NCBI RefSeq assembly: GCF_910594005.1
Contig: NC_057816.1
Coordinates: forward strand, 41,316,797 to 41,380,796
Source: Cervus elaphus
Taxonomy: Eukaryota; Chordata; Mammalia; Artiodactyla; Cervidae
Reading direction: 5' to 3'
DNA: 64,000 nt
Below, piece after piece: positions 44,051-54,577 of this stretch. The notes under the pieces were generated by a model. That model worked only from the letters and a program-made list of their open reading frames with translations, searched no databases and had not been told where the DNA came from. Positions within the stretch are counted from its first letter, which is position 1; the number at the start of each line of letters is the position of its first letter. A program made the position numbers and the translations under genes.

Positions 44051-45090
44051 ACAAAATCCTCCTTCAGCTTCTCTGACTCCTAGGCCAGGTATGTCTCATT
44101 TAATTTCAGGACAAGGCACCTGCAGGACAAGATCAGAAGCAAAGATAACCTGGCATGGTTTCAGTCCCTTCTTGTGGGTTTTGGTTCATTCTTTCTCCTC
44201 CTGAGTCTATATCCATCTTTCCTCCCTGACTGCCTCCCCTAATGGCTTTATGCTCCAGCATCAGGTGTGAAGGCAACCAGCTCTTATGATTGTGTAAGGT
44301 CAAATTCCTGCAACAAATCCCCTTCTATATTTATAGTGGTTCTGTTTCTCTGATCAATTCCTGCCTGAAATAGAACTTCTTGTTGTTTGACTGAGATAAA
44401 CCTTGTAAAGTGCATAGTAGCAGATGTGGCATATAGTCAGTGCTTGATAAACACCTCCATTACAACCCCCAAAGATGGATATTATTTCATGGGTACAAAT
44501 TTAAGTCCAGTACCTGTTACATAGCAGATGCTCCACACAGACTTGTTGAATGTTTTTCAACACAAGAGAAACAGGACTATATGTGGCAATACATGGGAGT
44601 TGAGGGGGAGGTGGTAGAATCAGTTGAGTAATAGGACATCTATATTTAAGGAAACTATTTTAAAGAGATGCAATGTATCATTTCACATTGATAGAATGAT
44701 CACCTAGGGCAACATCAGATGCTCTAAATTTAAACACTTGCCAATTATGTTCCTTGGGACCAGTGTGCATGAACAGTTAGATTGATACCTAATAAGTGTG
44801 TGTAAATAAAAATAGGTGCTCCTATGGTACTTGATAAGGAAATTATTTTCTTGTGGGGTTTTGCACATCTGACAAGCCTCTCTTCCTCCCCTCTCTCTGT
44901 CCATGGTCTCTGTGTCCTGAGTGAGGGTTTCTTCCTCTGGTGTGGCCTTCTTGACCCTAGTGAATTTCACTTTTATTTTTTCCCTCCCACCCACATCATC
45001 ATGGCTATTCCTGGGTCTTCTCCTCAGCCTAGACTGCAACACCTCTGAAAGCTTAAGTCCAATTGTTCTGGTTATTTACTGCTGCCTAAA
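44051..45090. other. Stretch without a gene; left flank of the BovB
   Basis: MIR/L2 tail traces at 44396-44465 (GTCAGTGCTTGATAAACACC) and 44505-44560 (CTTGTTGAATG). The last 170 bp happen to be open in the frame that continues into the BovB endonuclease. Confidence 0.35.
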
Positions 45091-45097
45091 AAAATAT

Positions 45098-47917
45098 TGC
45101 ATAGGAACCTGGAATCTTAGGTTTATGAATCAAGGTAAATTAGAAGTGGTCAAACAGGAGATGGCAAGAATGAACACTAACATTTTAGGAATCAGTAAAC
45201 TAAAATGGACTGGAATGGGTGAATTTAACTCAGATGACCATTATATCTACTACTGTGGGCAAGAATCCCTTAGAAGAAATGGAGTAACCCTCATAGTCAA
45301 TGAAAGAGTCCAAAATGGGTACAATCTCAAAAATGACAGAATGGTCTCTCTTCATTTCCAAGGCAAATCATTCAATATCACAGTAAACCAAGTCTATGCC
45401 CCAACTGGTAATGCTGGAGAAGCTGAAGTTGAATGGTTCTATGAAGACCTACAGGACCTTTTAGAACTAACACACCAAAAGGATGGCCTTTTCATCATAG
45501 GGGACTGGAATGCAAAAGTAGGAAGTCAAGAGATACCTGGAGTAACAGGCAAATTTGGCCTTGGGTTACAAAATGAAGCACAGCAAAGGCTAACAGCATT
45601 TTGCCAAGAGAACGCACTGGTCATTGCAAACACCCTCTTCCAACAACACAAGAGAAGACTCTACACTTGGACATCACCAGATGGTCAATACTGAAATCAG
45701 ATTGATTATATTCCTTGCAGCCAAAGATGGAGAAGAACTATACAGTCAGCAAAAACAGGACTGGGAGCTGACTGTGGCTCAGATCATGAACTCCTTATTG
45801 CCAAATTCAGACTTAAATTGAAGAAAGTAGGGAAAACTACTAGACCATTTAGGTATGACCTAAATCAAATCCCTTACGATTATACAGTGAAAGTGACAAA
45901 TAGATTCAAGGAATTAAATCTGATAGACAGAGTGCCTGAAGAACTATGGATGGAGGTTCGTGACATTGTACAGGAGACAGGGATTAAGACCATCCCCAAG
46001 AAAAACAAATGTAAAAAGGCACAATGGCTGTCTGAGGGGGCCTTACAAATAGCTGTGAAAAGAAGTGAAAGGCAAAGGAGAAAAGGAAAGATATACCCAT
46101 TTGAATGCAGAGTTCCAAAGAATAGCAAGGAGAGATAAGAAAGCCTTCTTCAGTGATCAGTGCAAAGAAATAGAGGAAAACAACAGAATGGGAAAGACTA
46201 GAGATCTCTTCCAGAAAATTAGAGATACCAAGTGAACACTTCATGCAAAGATGGGCTCAATAAAAGACAGAAATGGTATGGACCTAACAGAAGCAGAAGA
46301 TATTAAGAAGAGGTGGTAAAAATACACAGAAGAACTATACAAAAAAGATCTTCATGACCCAGGTAACCATGATGATGTGATCACTCACCTAGAGCCAGAC
46401 ATCCTGAAATGTGAAGTCAAGGGGGCCTTAGAAAGCATCACTCTTAACAAAGCTAGTGGAGGTAATGGAATTCCAGTTGAGCTATTTCAAATCCTAAAAG
46501 ATGATGCTGTGAAAGTGCTTCACTCAATATGCCAGCAAATTTGGAAAACTCATCAGTGGCCACAGGACTGGAAAAGGTCAGTTTTCATTCCAATCCCAAA
46601 GAAAGGCAATGCCAAAGAATGTTCAAACTACTGCACGATTGCACTCATCTCATACGTTAGCAAAGTAATGCTCAAAATTCTCCAAGCCAGGCTTCAACAG
46701 TACGTGAACCATGAACTTCATGTTCAAACTGGATTTAGAAAAGATAGAGGAACCAGAGATCAAATTGCCAACATCCGTTGGATCATAGAAAATACAAGAG
46801 AGTTCCAGAAAAACACCTACTTTTGCTTTATAGACTACGCCAAAGCCTTTGACTGTGTGGATCACAATAAACTGTGGAAAATTATGAAAGAGATGGGAAT
46901 ACCAGACCACCTGACCTGCCTCCTGAGAAATCTGTATGCAGGTCAAGAAGCAACAGTTAGAACTGGACATGGAACAACAGACTGGTTCCAAATTGGGAAA
47001 GGAGTACGTCAAGGCTGTATATTGTCACCCTGCTTATTTAACTTATATGCAGAGTACATCATGTGAAATGCTGAGCTGGATGAAGCACAAGCTGGAATCA
47101 AGATTGCTGGGAGAAATGTCAGTATCCTCAGATATGCAGATGACACCACGCTTATGGCAGAAAGAGAAGAGAAACTAAAGAGCCTCTTGATGAGAGTGAA
47201 AGGAGAGTGAAAAAGTTGGCTTAAAACTCAACATTCAAAAGATGAAGACCATGGCATCCAGTCCCATCACTTCATGGCAAATAGATGGAGAAACAATGGA
47301 AACAGTGACAGATTTTATTTTTGGGGGGCTCCAAAATCACTGCATATGGTGACTAGCCATGAAATTAAAAGACACTTGTTCCTTGGAAGAAAATTTATGA
47401 TCAACCTAGACAGCATATTAAAAAGCAGAGACATTACTTTGCTGACAAAGGTCCATCTAGTGAAAGCTATGGTTTTTCCAGTAGTCATATATGGAAGTGA
47501 GGGTTGGGCTATAAAGAAAGCTGAGAGCCAAAGAATTGCTGCTTTTGAACGGTGGTGTTGGAGAAGATTCTTGAGAGTCTCTTGGATTGCAAGGAGATCC
47601 AACCAGTCAATCCTAAAGGAAATCAGTCCTGAATATTCTTTGGAAGGACTGAAGCTGAAGCTGAAGCTCCAATACTTTGGCTACCTGATGCGAAGAATCA
47701 ACTCACTGGAAAAGATCCTGATGCTGGGGAAGATTGAGAGCAGAAGGAGAAGGGGATGACAGAGGATAAGATAGTTGGATGTCATCACTGACTCAATAGA
47801 CATGAGTTTGAGCAAGCTCCAGGAGTTGATGAAGGACAGGGAAGCCTGGTATGCTGCAGTCCATGGGGCTGCAAAGAGTTGGACATGACTGAGTGACTTA
47901 ACTGAACTGAACGGAAT
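45098..47917 (+). mobile_element. BovB (RTE-clade) LINE, nearly full length
   Basis: About 2.8 kb of sense BovB, covering endonuclease, reverse transcriptase and the 3' tail ending TAACTGAACTGAACGGAAT. A short AT-rich repeat AAAATAT at 45091-45097 and 47918-47924 may be the TSD. The upstream region expected before the endonuclease is missing or very short. RTE-type LINEs copy themselves by target-primed reverse transcription; BovB is known in ruminants and reptiles with a horizontal-transfer history. Confidence 0.95.
45101..47888 (+). pseudogene. BovB endonuclease/reverse transcriptase, inactivated
   Basis: The N-terminal part is an APE-type endonuclease: GTWNLRFMN at the start, NQVYAPTGNAG, the catalytic FIIGDWNAKVGS and, past a stop, the terminal GSDHELLIAKF. 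The reverse transcriptase follows from about 46380, with motif A in FIDYAKAFDCVDHNK, motif B in GVRQGCILSPCLFNLY and the catalytic YADD at 47133-47144. The reading frame is broken by stops at 45692 (TGA), 46233 (TGA), 46317 (TAA), 47064 (TGA), 47757 (TGA) and 47772 (TAG), by a frame change near 46100, another near 47203 and indels between 47320 and 47356. The catalytic motifs themselves are intact. It cannot make a working protein. Confidence 0.95.
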
Positions 47918-47930
47918 AAAATATCCCTAG

Positions 47931-48115
47931 GTTTTCCCAGATGGATCAGTGGTAAAGAATCCTCCTGCCAATGCAGGAGATGCGAGTTCAGTCCCTGGGT
48001 TGGGAAGATCCCCTGGAGAAGGAAATGGCAACCCACTCCAGTATTCTTACCTGGGAAATCCTTTGGATAGAGGAGCCTGATGGGCTACAGTCCACAGGAT
48101 CGAAAAAGAATTCTG
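47931..48115 (+). mobile_element. Bov-tA SINE next to the BovB 3' end
   Basis: Sense copy, GGTTTTCCCAGATGGATCAG to CACAGGATCGAAAAAGAATTC, only 14 bp after the BovB ends. The terminal part is diverged. Confidence 0.9.
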
Positions 48116-48199
48116 ACATGCTCCATCACTAATTCCTTATCTTTCCTGTACCTTCAGTGTCTATTTTTAATGCTCTTTCTTATCATCAAGTTGGAATAT

Positions 48200-48370
48200 C
48201 AACCACAGAAACAGTGAATATTTATTGTTTACAAAGTGTCAGACACTATCTGTGCACTTGCCATTTTGTGACTTATTTATTAATACTTGCAACAATGATT
48301 AGTATTGTTATTATCTCCACCTTTACAGATCCTGTGACATTAAGGAATATACTCAAGGTCACTTGAGTAG
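48200..48370 (-). mobile_element. MIR SINE
   Basis: Antisense MIR: AATATTTATTGTTTACAAAG, GTCAGACACTATCTGTGC, GTTATTATCTCCACCTTTAC and CTCAAGGTCACTTGAGTAG. Confidence 0.65.
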
Positions 48371-48421
48371 CTTTTGTGTGGAGCTGGGACTACGTCTAGA
48401 GCTTGAATTATAATACATGCT

Positions 48422-48635
48422 GAAAGTGAAAGTGAAGTTGCTCAGTTGTGTCCAACTGTTTGCAACCCTGTGGATGGTAGCCTACCAGGCTCCTCCGTCC
48501 ATGGGATTTTCCAAGCAAAAATACTGGAGTGGGCTGCCATTCCCTTCTCCAGGGGATCTTCCCAACCCAGGGGTCGAACCCAGGTCACACACATCACAGG
48601 CAGACGCTTTACCGTCTGAGCCACTAGGGAAGTCC
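48422..48635 (-). mobile_element. Bov-tA SINE
   Basis: Full-length antisense copy with a GAAAGTGAAAGTGAA tail and a perfect 12-bp TSD ATAATACATGCT (48410-48421 and 48636-48647). Confidence 0.95.
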
Positions 48636-48647
48636 ATAATACATGCT

Positions 48648-49552
48648 CTTCACCACATACTGCTCCAACACGTGTAGAAATGTTCCAGAAAGAAATCCAA
48701 GATATTTTTTTTCAACCTTTAGCTATTGTCCCATCTCTCACATTTTTTTGAATCATCTTCACACATTATCTTTTCCGCTTCCTCCCTTCATCTTCAGCTG
48801 CTCGCAGCAGACTACAGAGACAGCCCGAGCACCCGGAACCCCCATTTAGACTTCAGCGCTGGTCTGACTGGGGCCCCGCTGCCGCTGAGTGTGTCCTGTT
48901 CCGCCCTACCTTCATTTCCTCCTGAATCTCCTCCCGCGCCTCGGGCCCCTCCGCGGTCCCCTCCGCCACCCCCCCTCCCTCTGCTCTGCTCTTAACAGCT
49001 CTGGTTCCTCAGGCTTCTCTCTGTGGCCAGGCCTCCTTACTCTGCATGGGTTCACTGCAGGCAGACGCCCATCTGAGCCACCGGGGTCTCCGGGGTGAAT
49101 TCACCTCTCCTCAGGGCTGCCCTTGTACACACTCCACCCTGATTACTCTCAAATGCAGACTTCTCGCTCAGATTTCATTTGAGCTGCAGCTCCATTCATG
49201 AAGCTGCTGAGTGGGGACTTGGTTGCTTGATGGGCTGAGTTACCCTGTTGGAGGGGTTGGTGGGCCAGGGAGAGGCTTGGGAAGGTAGGCAGCTTGTGAC
49301 AAAATCCTTGGGAAGCTGGAGAGAACTAATAACAAAGCTGGATCAATACACGAGTTGGTCAGAACTCAATGACGAAGGTTTGGGATGCCTGTATAAACCT
49401 GTAGGTGGTCTGTACATGAGGAAATGACATGTTCCATATATCAGTAAATGGGGTCAACACGGGCCACGTAGAAACCACAGATGAAATACGTACAAAACCG
49501 TGCTGACCCTTTTCCTGCTGGAAGCTTGCTGCTCTTGTTCTTTGAATTAGAG
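48648..49552. other. Stretch without a gene, partly GC-rich
   Basis: 48830-49000 is GC- and CpG-richer than its surroundings (CCCGCGCCTCGGGCCCC). At 49047-49088 a short passage (GCAGGCAGACGCCCATCTG, GAGCCACCGGGGTC) looks like a stray antisense Bov-tA head. No gene recognised. Confidence 0.35.
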
Positions 49553-49876
49553 CCTATATGTGGAATCTAGAAAAATGGTACAGATGAACCTATTTGCAGG
49601 GCATGAATAGAGACAAAGATAGAGAATGGATGTGTGGGTACAGGGTGGGGGAATGAGAAGAACCGGGAGGTTAGGACTGATGTATACACACTACCATGTA
49701 TAAAATAGATGCCTGGGGGAAGCTGCTATAACAGCCCAGGGAGCTGAGGTCAGTGCTCGGTGGGGACCTGTGAGGGGGCCTGGGGGCTGGGAGGGAGGCT
49801 CAGGAGGGGGGGATGCATGTCCACATGCAGCTGACTCACTTCGCTATACCGCAGAAGCTAACACACCATGGTAAGG
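49553..49876 (+). mobile_element. Artiodactyl L1 3' UTR fragment
   Basis: Sense L1: TATGTGGAATCTAGAAAAATG, ACACACTACCATGTATAAAAT, GGAAGCTGCTATAACAGCCC and CGCAGAAGCTAACACACCATG. A G-rich tract at 49774-49795 fits a G-quadruplex. It ends before the expected poly(A), so it is truncated on both sides. Confidence 0.8.
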
Positions 49877-50059
49877 CCACAAGGGCCCAGTAAAATCACG
49901 CGCGTGGCCGCCCACATCCCTGATCGCCCAAATCAGGTTCTGGCTCATTTGCTGTTTTTGCTCCCCTCATTAAATTCGACCGTAAGTCCTGTTGATTGTG
50001 CTTCCTAATTACATTTTGAATTCACTCGGGCCTCTCGTCACTTCTATTTCCATGAGTCA

Positions 50060-50650
50060 GGCCATCACCATTACCTGTCTGGACTCTTCCAACAGCCTCT
50101 TAACTTATCCCCAGATGCCATCTGACTGTCCTAGAATGACTATGTAAAGTGTAACTGTGATAGTAGAGCCCTACTTTCCCTTTCTGAAATAACACCAGCT
50201 ATTCCCACTGCTTGCTGCATGAGACCCAGATTCCTCAGCATGGCAAGCAAGGCCCTTTCTCATGCGGCCTGTGACTCCCCCTCCAGCTCCTCCCTGCCTC
50301 ATCCTCCCCGTGCTCCCAGAGGCTGCGTGTCCCGGGACGCGTTGCCGTTCCTCGGCATTCACACCCTGGCCTGCTGCTCCTCCTGGACAGCTTGTCTGGT
50401 CTGACAGCCTGCTCACCCCTCCCTGTCCTCCTGTCTCCACTCTGCTCACCTTCTGGAAGCCTTCTCTGGGTGCATTCTGGGGCCGGCTGTCCCCTTCTGT
50501 GCCCGGGAAGGGTCCTGGACTGTGGGAGAAGGTGTCCTCCTCTCTGGGGCTAAGTTCCCGGAGGGCCAGGACTGGCTACGGTATCTGTATCTATCCACAA
50601 GAGATCCCAGAGTTAGCCAGGCCAACTCTTTTCAGCCCTGAGAACCTTAC
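50060..50650 (+). mobile_element. L2 LINE 3' part
   Basis: Sense L2 in order: GGACTCTTCCAACAGCCTC, ATGAGACCCAGATTCCTCAG, GGCAAGCAAGGCCCTTTC, CTCCCTGCCTCATCCTCC, CACTCTGCTCACCTTCTGG and AGCCTTCTCTGGGTGC. The 147-codon plus frame at 50262-50705 lies in it and is not a gene. Confidence 0.65.
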
Positions 50651-50769
50651 CCAAGCATCCTTACTGTGGGTGAGGCCCTTCCTATTCCGAGGGAAAATTA
50701 CTTAGCCTTTCTATATTACTTCTGAACACTGTATTTGCTCCATTTACGTTATTAATAATAATAACATCA

Positions 50770-51010
50770 ATCAAACACTTATCTATGTGTTCAACTATAT
50801 GCTAACTGCTTTACTGCAGATTGGAGAGATTATTGCCTTTAATCTTTATAACATGCCCATGAAGTAGTTACTATATGTGCACTTTTTTCTAGAGGAAAAA
50901 ACTAGAGTTTTGAGGTCCTGTGATAGGCTCAGTAGATACGGCATGAACAAAACCCACAAGGCCTCTGCCTTCTTTAAGTTAGCAGTCTGGAAGGAGGGGT
51001 GGACATTAAA
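50770..51010 (-). mobile_element. L2/MIR remnant
   Basis: Antisense: AACACTTATCTATGTGTTCAAC, TAACATGCCCATGAAGTAG, then GAACAAAACCCACAAGGCC and AGCAGTCTGGAAGGAGG, the last two typical of L2. Confidence 0.55.
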
Positions 51011-51014
51011 CTAA

Positions 51015-51260
51015 AACTCTCATAAGCAATAATAAAAACTTAATATTTCCTAAGACCTTACTATATGTCAGACACTCCTCCAAGCGCTTTCACATACCAC
51101 CTTATTTAATGCTTATAAAACCCTAGAAATTAGATGATATTACTATCCCCATTTTTCAAGAGGATGGCCAATACAGGGCGATGCTAAGTAACTTGGCCAA
51201 GGTCCCAAAGCCAGGCTTTGAGCCCTCCGCCACTTGAATCCTGGGTCTATGCTCCTGGAG
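51015..51260 (-). mobile_element. MIR SINE, nearly complete
   Basis: Antisense MIR: ACTTAATATTTCCTAAGACC, TACTATATGTCAGACACTCC, ACTATCCCCATTTTTCAAG, AGTAACTTGGCCAAGGTCCC and CCACTTGAATCCTGGGTC. It appears to interrupt the L2 on either side. Confidence 0.75.
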
Positions 51261-51269
51261 AATGACAGG

Positions 51270-51480
51270 ACACCTTCTGAGGGTGTCATTAGGGACCTGG
51301 CTTGATTGAGATATGTGTGGAGGGAAGGCTCCCTAGAGGAGGTGACATTCGAGCTGAGACTAGAAAGATCTGCTGGTGGAAGAGAAGCGTTTCAGGCAAA
51401 CAGAACAGGATTCTTTGGTTTCCTCCTAGAGCAGAATTGTGGTTTACTCATTTTTGTATCACCAGTATTATACACTGTGC
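51270..51480 (-). mobile_element. L2 LINE fragment
   Basis: AAGGCTCCCTAGAGGAGGTG, ACATTCGAGCTGAGACTAG and GAAGAGAAGCGTTTCAGGC match the antisense L2 3' UTR and continue the piece left of the MIR. Confidence 0.6.
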
Positions 51481-52906
51481 ATGTAAGCATATATATGTGT
51501 ATGTACTATGGTGGTTAGTAAATGGAGATACTCAAACACTTGAAAAACACATATGTTGCTTTGATAAGCATATCTCTTTTGATTCCTTACACATAAAACT
51601 GCAAGGTAGGTAGAATAAATATTCCAAATTTCTTTGAAAAGATAAATAACAACAAAACGAGTGCCTTGCTTAATGTCTCCAGACCACAAAAAGGCAGAAG
51701 TGGAGAATCTAAAATCAAGTCTCTTTGCGCTCAGTCCATCACGGTGACACCTTCCTTTCAGAGTGGCTCCCTTCTGGTTATTTCTATTGTCCTTCCACAA
51801 CTTGAGGACCAACTGTGGACTTAGGAGGCTGACTGCATGTGGCCGTAGTGTCTTCAGGACACAGGTTCTCACTGGCAGGGAACTCAGTCTGTCTGCGGGC
51901 CGTGTGCACAGTCAGCACCCCGCAACTTTTTACTGAAGCCTGAAGTCTCGGTTTTCTCCCTTGTAAACCAGCAGGTGTCACAATTTATCCAAGAGGAGCA
52001 CAGGTGGGCTGTGGGCAGGTGATGACCGACCCCAGGAATTCTACCCGAAAGGTCCACACAGGCTATGTTGTCACCTTTCATCGTCTATCTGGTTGACCAC
52101 CAGTAACCCACACCCCTCCTGTACTGTGGGGTTGTCGCAGGAGAGGGTGAAGTCTTCCAAAGCCTTGGCAACTCAGCTCCCCTTTTCTTTGTCCAAGGAC
52201 CTTGCAGAGGCCCCGGGCTTCTGCCTGCAATGTGCCTCCTGTCTTCATCTCCTGCGCTCCCCGATGCCTCTTCTTGTTACCTTGAGGGCAAACGCTGGTT
52301 GACCTCGGCACTCCAGCTCCTTTATTTTCATAACTACAGGAGGCAAAGTCAAGCCCTGATGGCTGCTTTGCAACCATGCAAAGCTCTGTCTTTTGTAGTT
52401 GACATAAGGGCTCTGGATCCCGCTTTTCTGAGAGCCATGATTTCCTGTTGGATCACTGCCGTGGCCAAATGGGGCAACCATGTCTGTGTCATATGGCTCT
52501 TCTTGCTCCTGGCTGTGGCTGATCATATCAGAAATGGTATCTCAGGGAGACGATGGGCTGCAGCTGGGAACTGAAGGGTGGAGAAGATTCAGGCAGGCTG
52601 AAGGAAGGGACAGGGAAGAGAATGAGGGCGGGCAGGAATGGACAGTGGAAAGCCAGGGGCAGGACAGACACGACTCATGCAGGGGTAACTAGCTGGCTTG
52701 ACTGGCATTAACTGGGATTCTTACAGGAGCCTGCAAGCGGCTATGGAAGGAAGAAACAGATTGCAAGGTCTTAAAAGAGATTCTGGATCCATATTCCACA
52801 CCCCAATTCCACCCTAAAAATGAACACAATGATATAGATGAGGGTTTTCCATTTTCAAAAGAAGACATATGGTGGGTGAGAATGGAAATAATATTTGTCA
52901 AATACT
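51481..52906. other. Stretch without a gene
   Basis: 1.4 kb without a recognised repeat. Overlapping frames on both strands at 52078-52574 are 90-115 codons long and do not resemble known proteins. Confidence 0.35.
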
Positions 52907-52916
52907 AGTGACTATT

Positions 52917-53038
52917 TGGAGAAGGAAATAGCAATCCATTCCAGTATTTTGGCTGGAGAATCCCATGGACAGAGGAGACTGGTGAGTTACAGACCATGGG
53001 GTCACAAAGAGTCGGATACAGCTAAGTTAAAAAAAAAC
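52917..53038 (+). mobile_element. 5'-truncated Bov-tA SINE with poly(A)
   Basis: Only the BovB-like body remains, starting GGAGAAGGAAATAGCAATCC, ending in a 10-A tail. A perfect 10-bp TSD AGTGACTATT (52907-52916 and 53039-53048) shows it was inserted already truncated. Confidence 0.94.
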
Positions 53039-53048
53039 AGTGACTATT

Positions 53049-53439
53049 ATAACTGCTCTGAATACATCATTTATTCCTATCAATAATGCATTTGGTGACA
53101 AGAGACAGAACTCAGCTTGCAGTGGCTTAAATTGAAGAGGCACAGTTTTACATATCATGAGAAATCGATGGCTTCAGCATTGATTCAATATCTTGAGGCC
53201 AATGACTCTGACATTCTCTTGGTCACAAGATGTCTCCTGCAACTCCAGACATCACGTCTTTGTTCAAGGCAGGAAGTAGAAGAAACAGGGAAAGAGCTTC
53301 ATCTATCCTTTTTTATTAGGAAAACAGAAACATTTCCAGAACCTGCCCTCAGACTTCTGCTTATATCCCACTGCCCAGAACTTTGTTTCCTGGTCATCCC
53401 TTGTGGAAAGGCACCCTGGGAAAGTGAGTGTGAAGTTCT
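53049..53439. other. Stretch without a gene, possible old repeat
   Basis: The phrase order (GACAGAACTCAGCTTGC, then CATATCATGAG, then CCAGAACTTTGTTTCC) feels like an ancient interspersed repeat; I cannot name the family. A 150-codon frame (53117-53569) crosses it. Confidence 0.35.
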
Positions 53440-53625
53440 TCCAGTCTCTAAAGTAAAAGTGTCTGTTATAATTATGTTATTTATTTCAGATGTTGATATT
53501 ATTTCCATATTATGTGTGAGAAAATGGAGGCTTCATGAGGAAAAGCATACTAGTGTCTGGGAGGGTTAGAATTCAAACCTTGGACATTCTGATGCCAAAG
53601 TCCTTGTCTTTCCTGTGAGCCCTGG
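53440..53625 (-). mobile_element. MIR SINE fragment
   Basis: Antisense MIR: GTTGATATTATTTCCATATT, GAAAATGGAGGCTTCATG and AGAATTCAAACCTTGGAC. Confidence 0.6.
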
Positions 53626-53789
53626 CAGGCTCAGACTTGCTCGTGGTCAGGTACATTCTCAGACTTTCTGCATGAAAATCTCTGCTGGCCCTAAAGCAGG
53701 CTCCTGAAAATCCTGTATGCTGGAAGGGTGAGAAAGAAAAGGTTGGAACTTCAGAGGATTATTTGATTCTCTTAGAAAGCCCAGGGTTC

Positions 53790-54209
53790 GGAGAAAAGGG
53801 AACCCTCTTACACTGTTGGTGGGAATGCAAACTAGTACAGCCACTATGGAAAACAGTGTGGAGATTCCTTAAAAAACTGGAAATAGAACTGCCATATGAC
53901 CCAGCAATACCACTTCTGGGCATACACACTGAGGAAACCAGATCTGAAAGAGACACATGCACCCCAATGTTCATCGCAGCACTGTTTATAATAGCCAGGA
54001 CATGGAAGCAACCTAGATGCCCATCAGCAGATGAATGGATAAGGAAGCTGTGGTACATATACACCATGGAATTTTACTCAGCCGTCAAAAAGAATTCATT
54101 TGAACCAGTCCTAATGAGATGGATGAAACTGGAACCCCTTATACAGAGTGAAGTAAGCCAGAAAGATAAAGAACATTACAGCATACTAACACATATATAT
54201 GGAATTTAG
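53790..54209 (+). pseudogene. C-terminal fragment of L1 ORF2
   Basis: Open up to the natural stop at 54207-54209. It encodes the ORF2 C-terminus: TLLHCWWECKLVQPLWKTVW with the Cys/His-rich end, LPYDPAIPLLGIH, EWIRKLWYIYTMEFYSAVKK and LMRWMKLEPLIQSEVSQKDK. Endonuclease and reverse-transcriptase domains are absent through 5' truncation. The frame is open further upstream only by chance, in flanking sequence. There is no promoter of its own. The same region is present, less well preserved, at 7064-7299. Confidence 0.93.
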
Positions 54210-54561
54210 AAAGATGGTAACGATAACCCTATATGCAAAACAGAAAAAGAGACACAGAAATACAGAACAGACTTTTGAACTCTGTGGGAGAAGGTGAGGG
54301 TGGGATGTTTCAAAAGAACAGCATGTATACTATCTATGGTGAAACAGATCACCAGCCCAGGTGGGATGCATGAGACAAGTGCTCCGGCCTGGTGCACTGG
54401 GAAGACCCAGAGGAATCGGGTGGAGAGGGAGATGGGAGGGGGGATCGGGATGGGGAATAAGTGTAAATCTATGGCTGATTCATATCAATGTATGACAAAA
54501 CCCACTGAAATGTTGTGAAGCAATTAGCCTCCAACTAATAAAAAAATTAAAAAAAAAAAAA
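53790..54561 (+). mobile_element. Young-looking 5'-truncated L1 LINE
   Basis: Sense L1 with the end of ORF2, a G-rich 3' UTR and an A-rich tail with an interrupted AATAAAAAAATTAAA-type end. A perfect 16-bp TSD AGAAAGCCCAGGGTTC lies at 53774-53789 and 54562-54577. About 770 bp remain. The undamaged frame, exact TSD and intact A-tail point to a recent insertion. Confidence 0.97.
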
Positions 54562-54577
54562 AGAAAGCCCAGGGTTC

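Noticed and set aside
50262..50705. 147-codon plus-strand frame
   Set aside because: Lies in an L2 3' UTR, which has no coding function in this frame.
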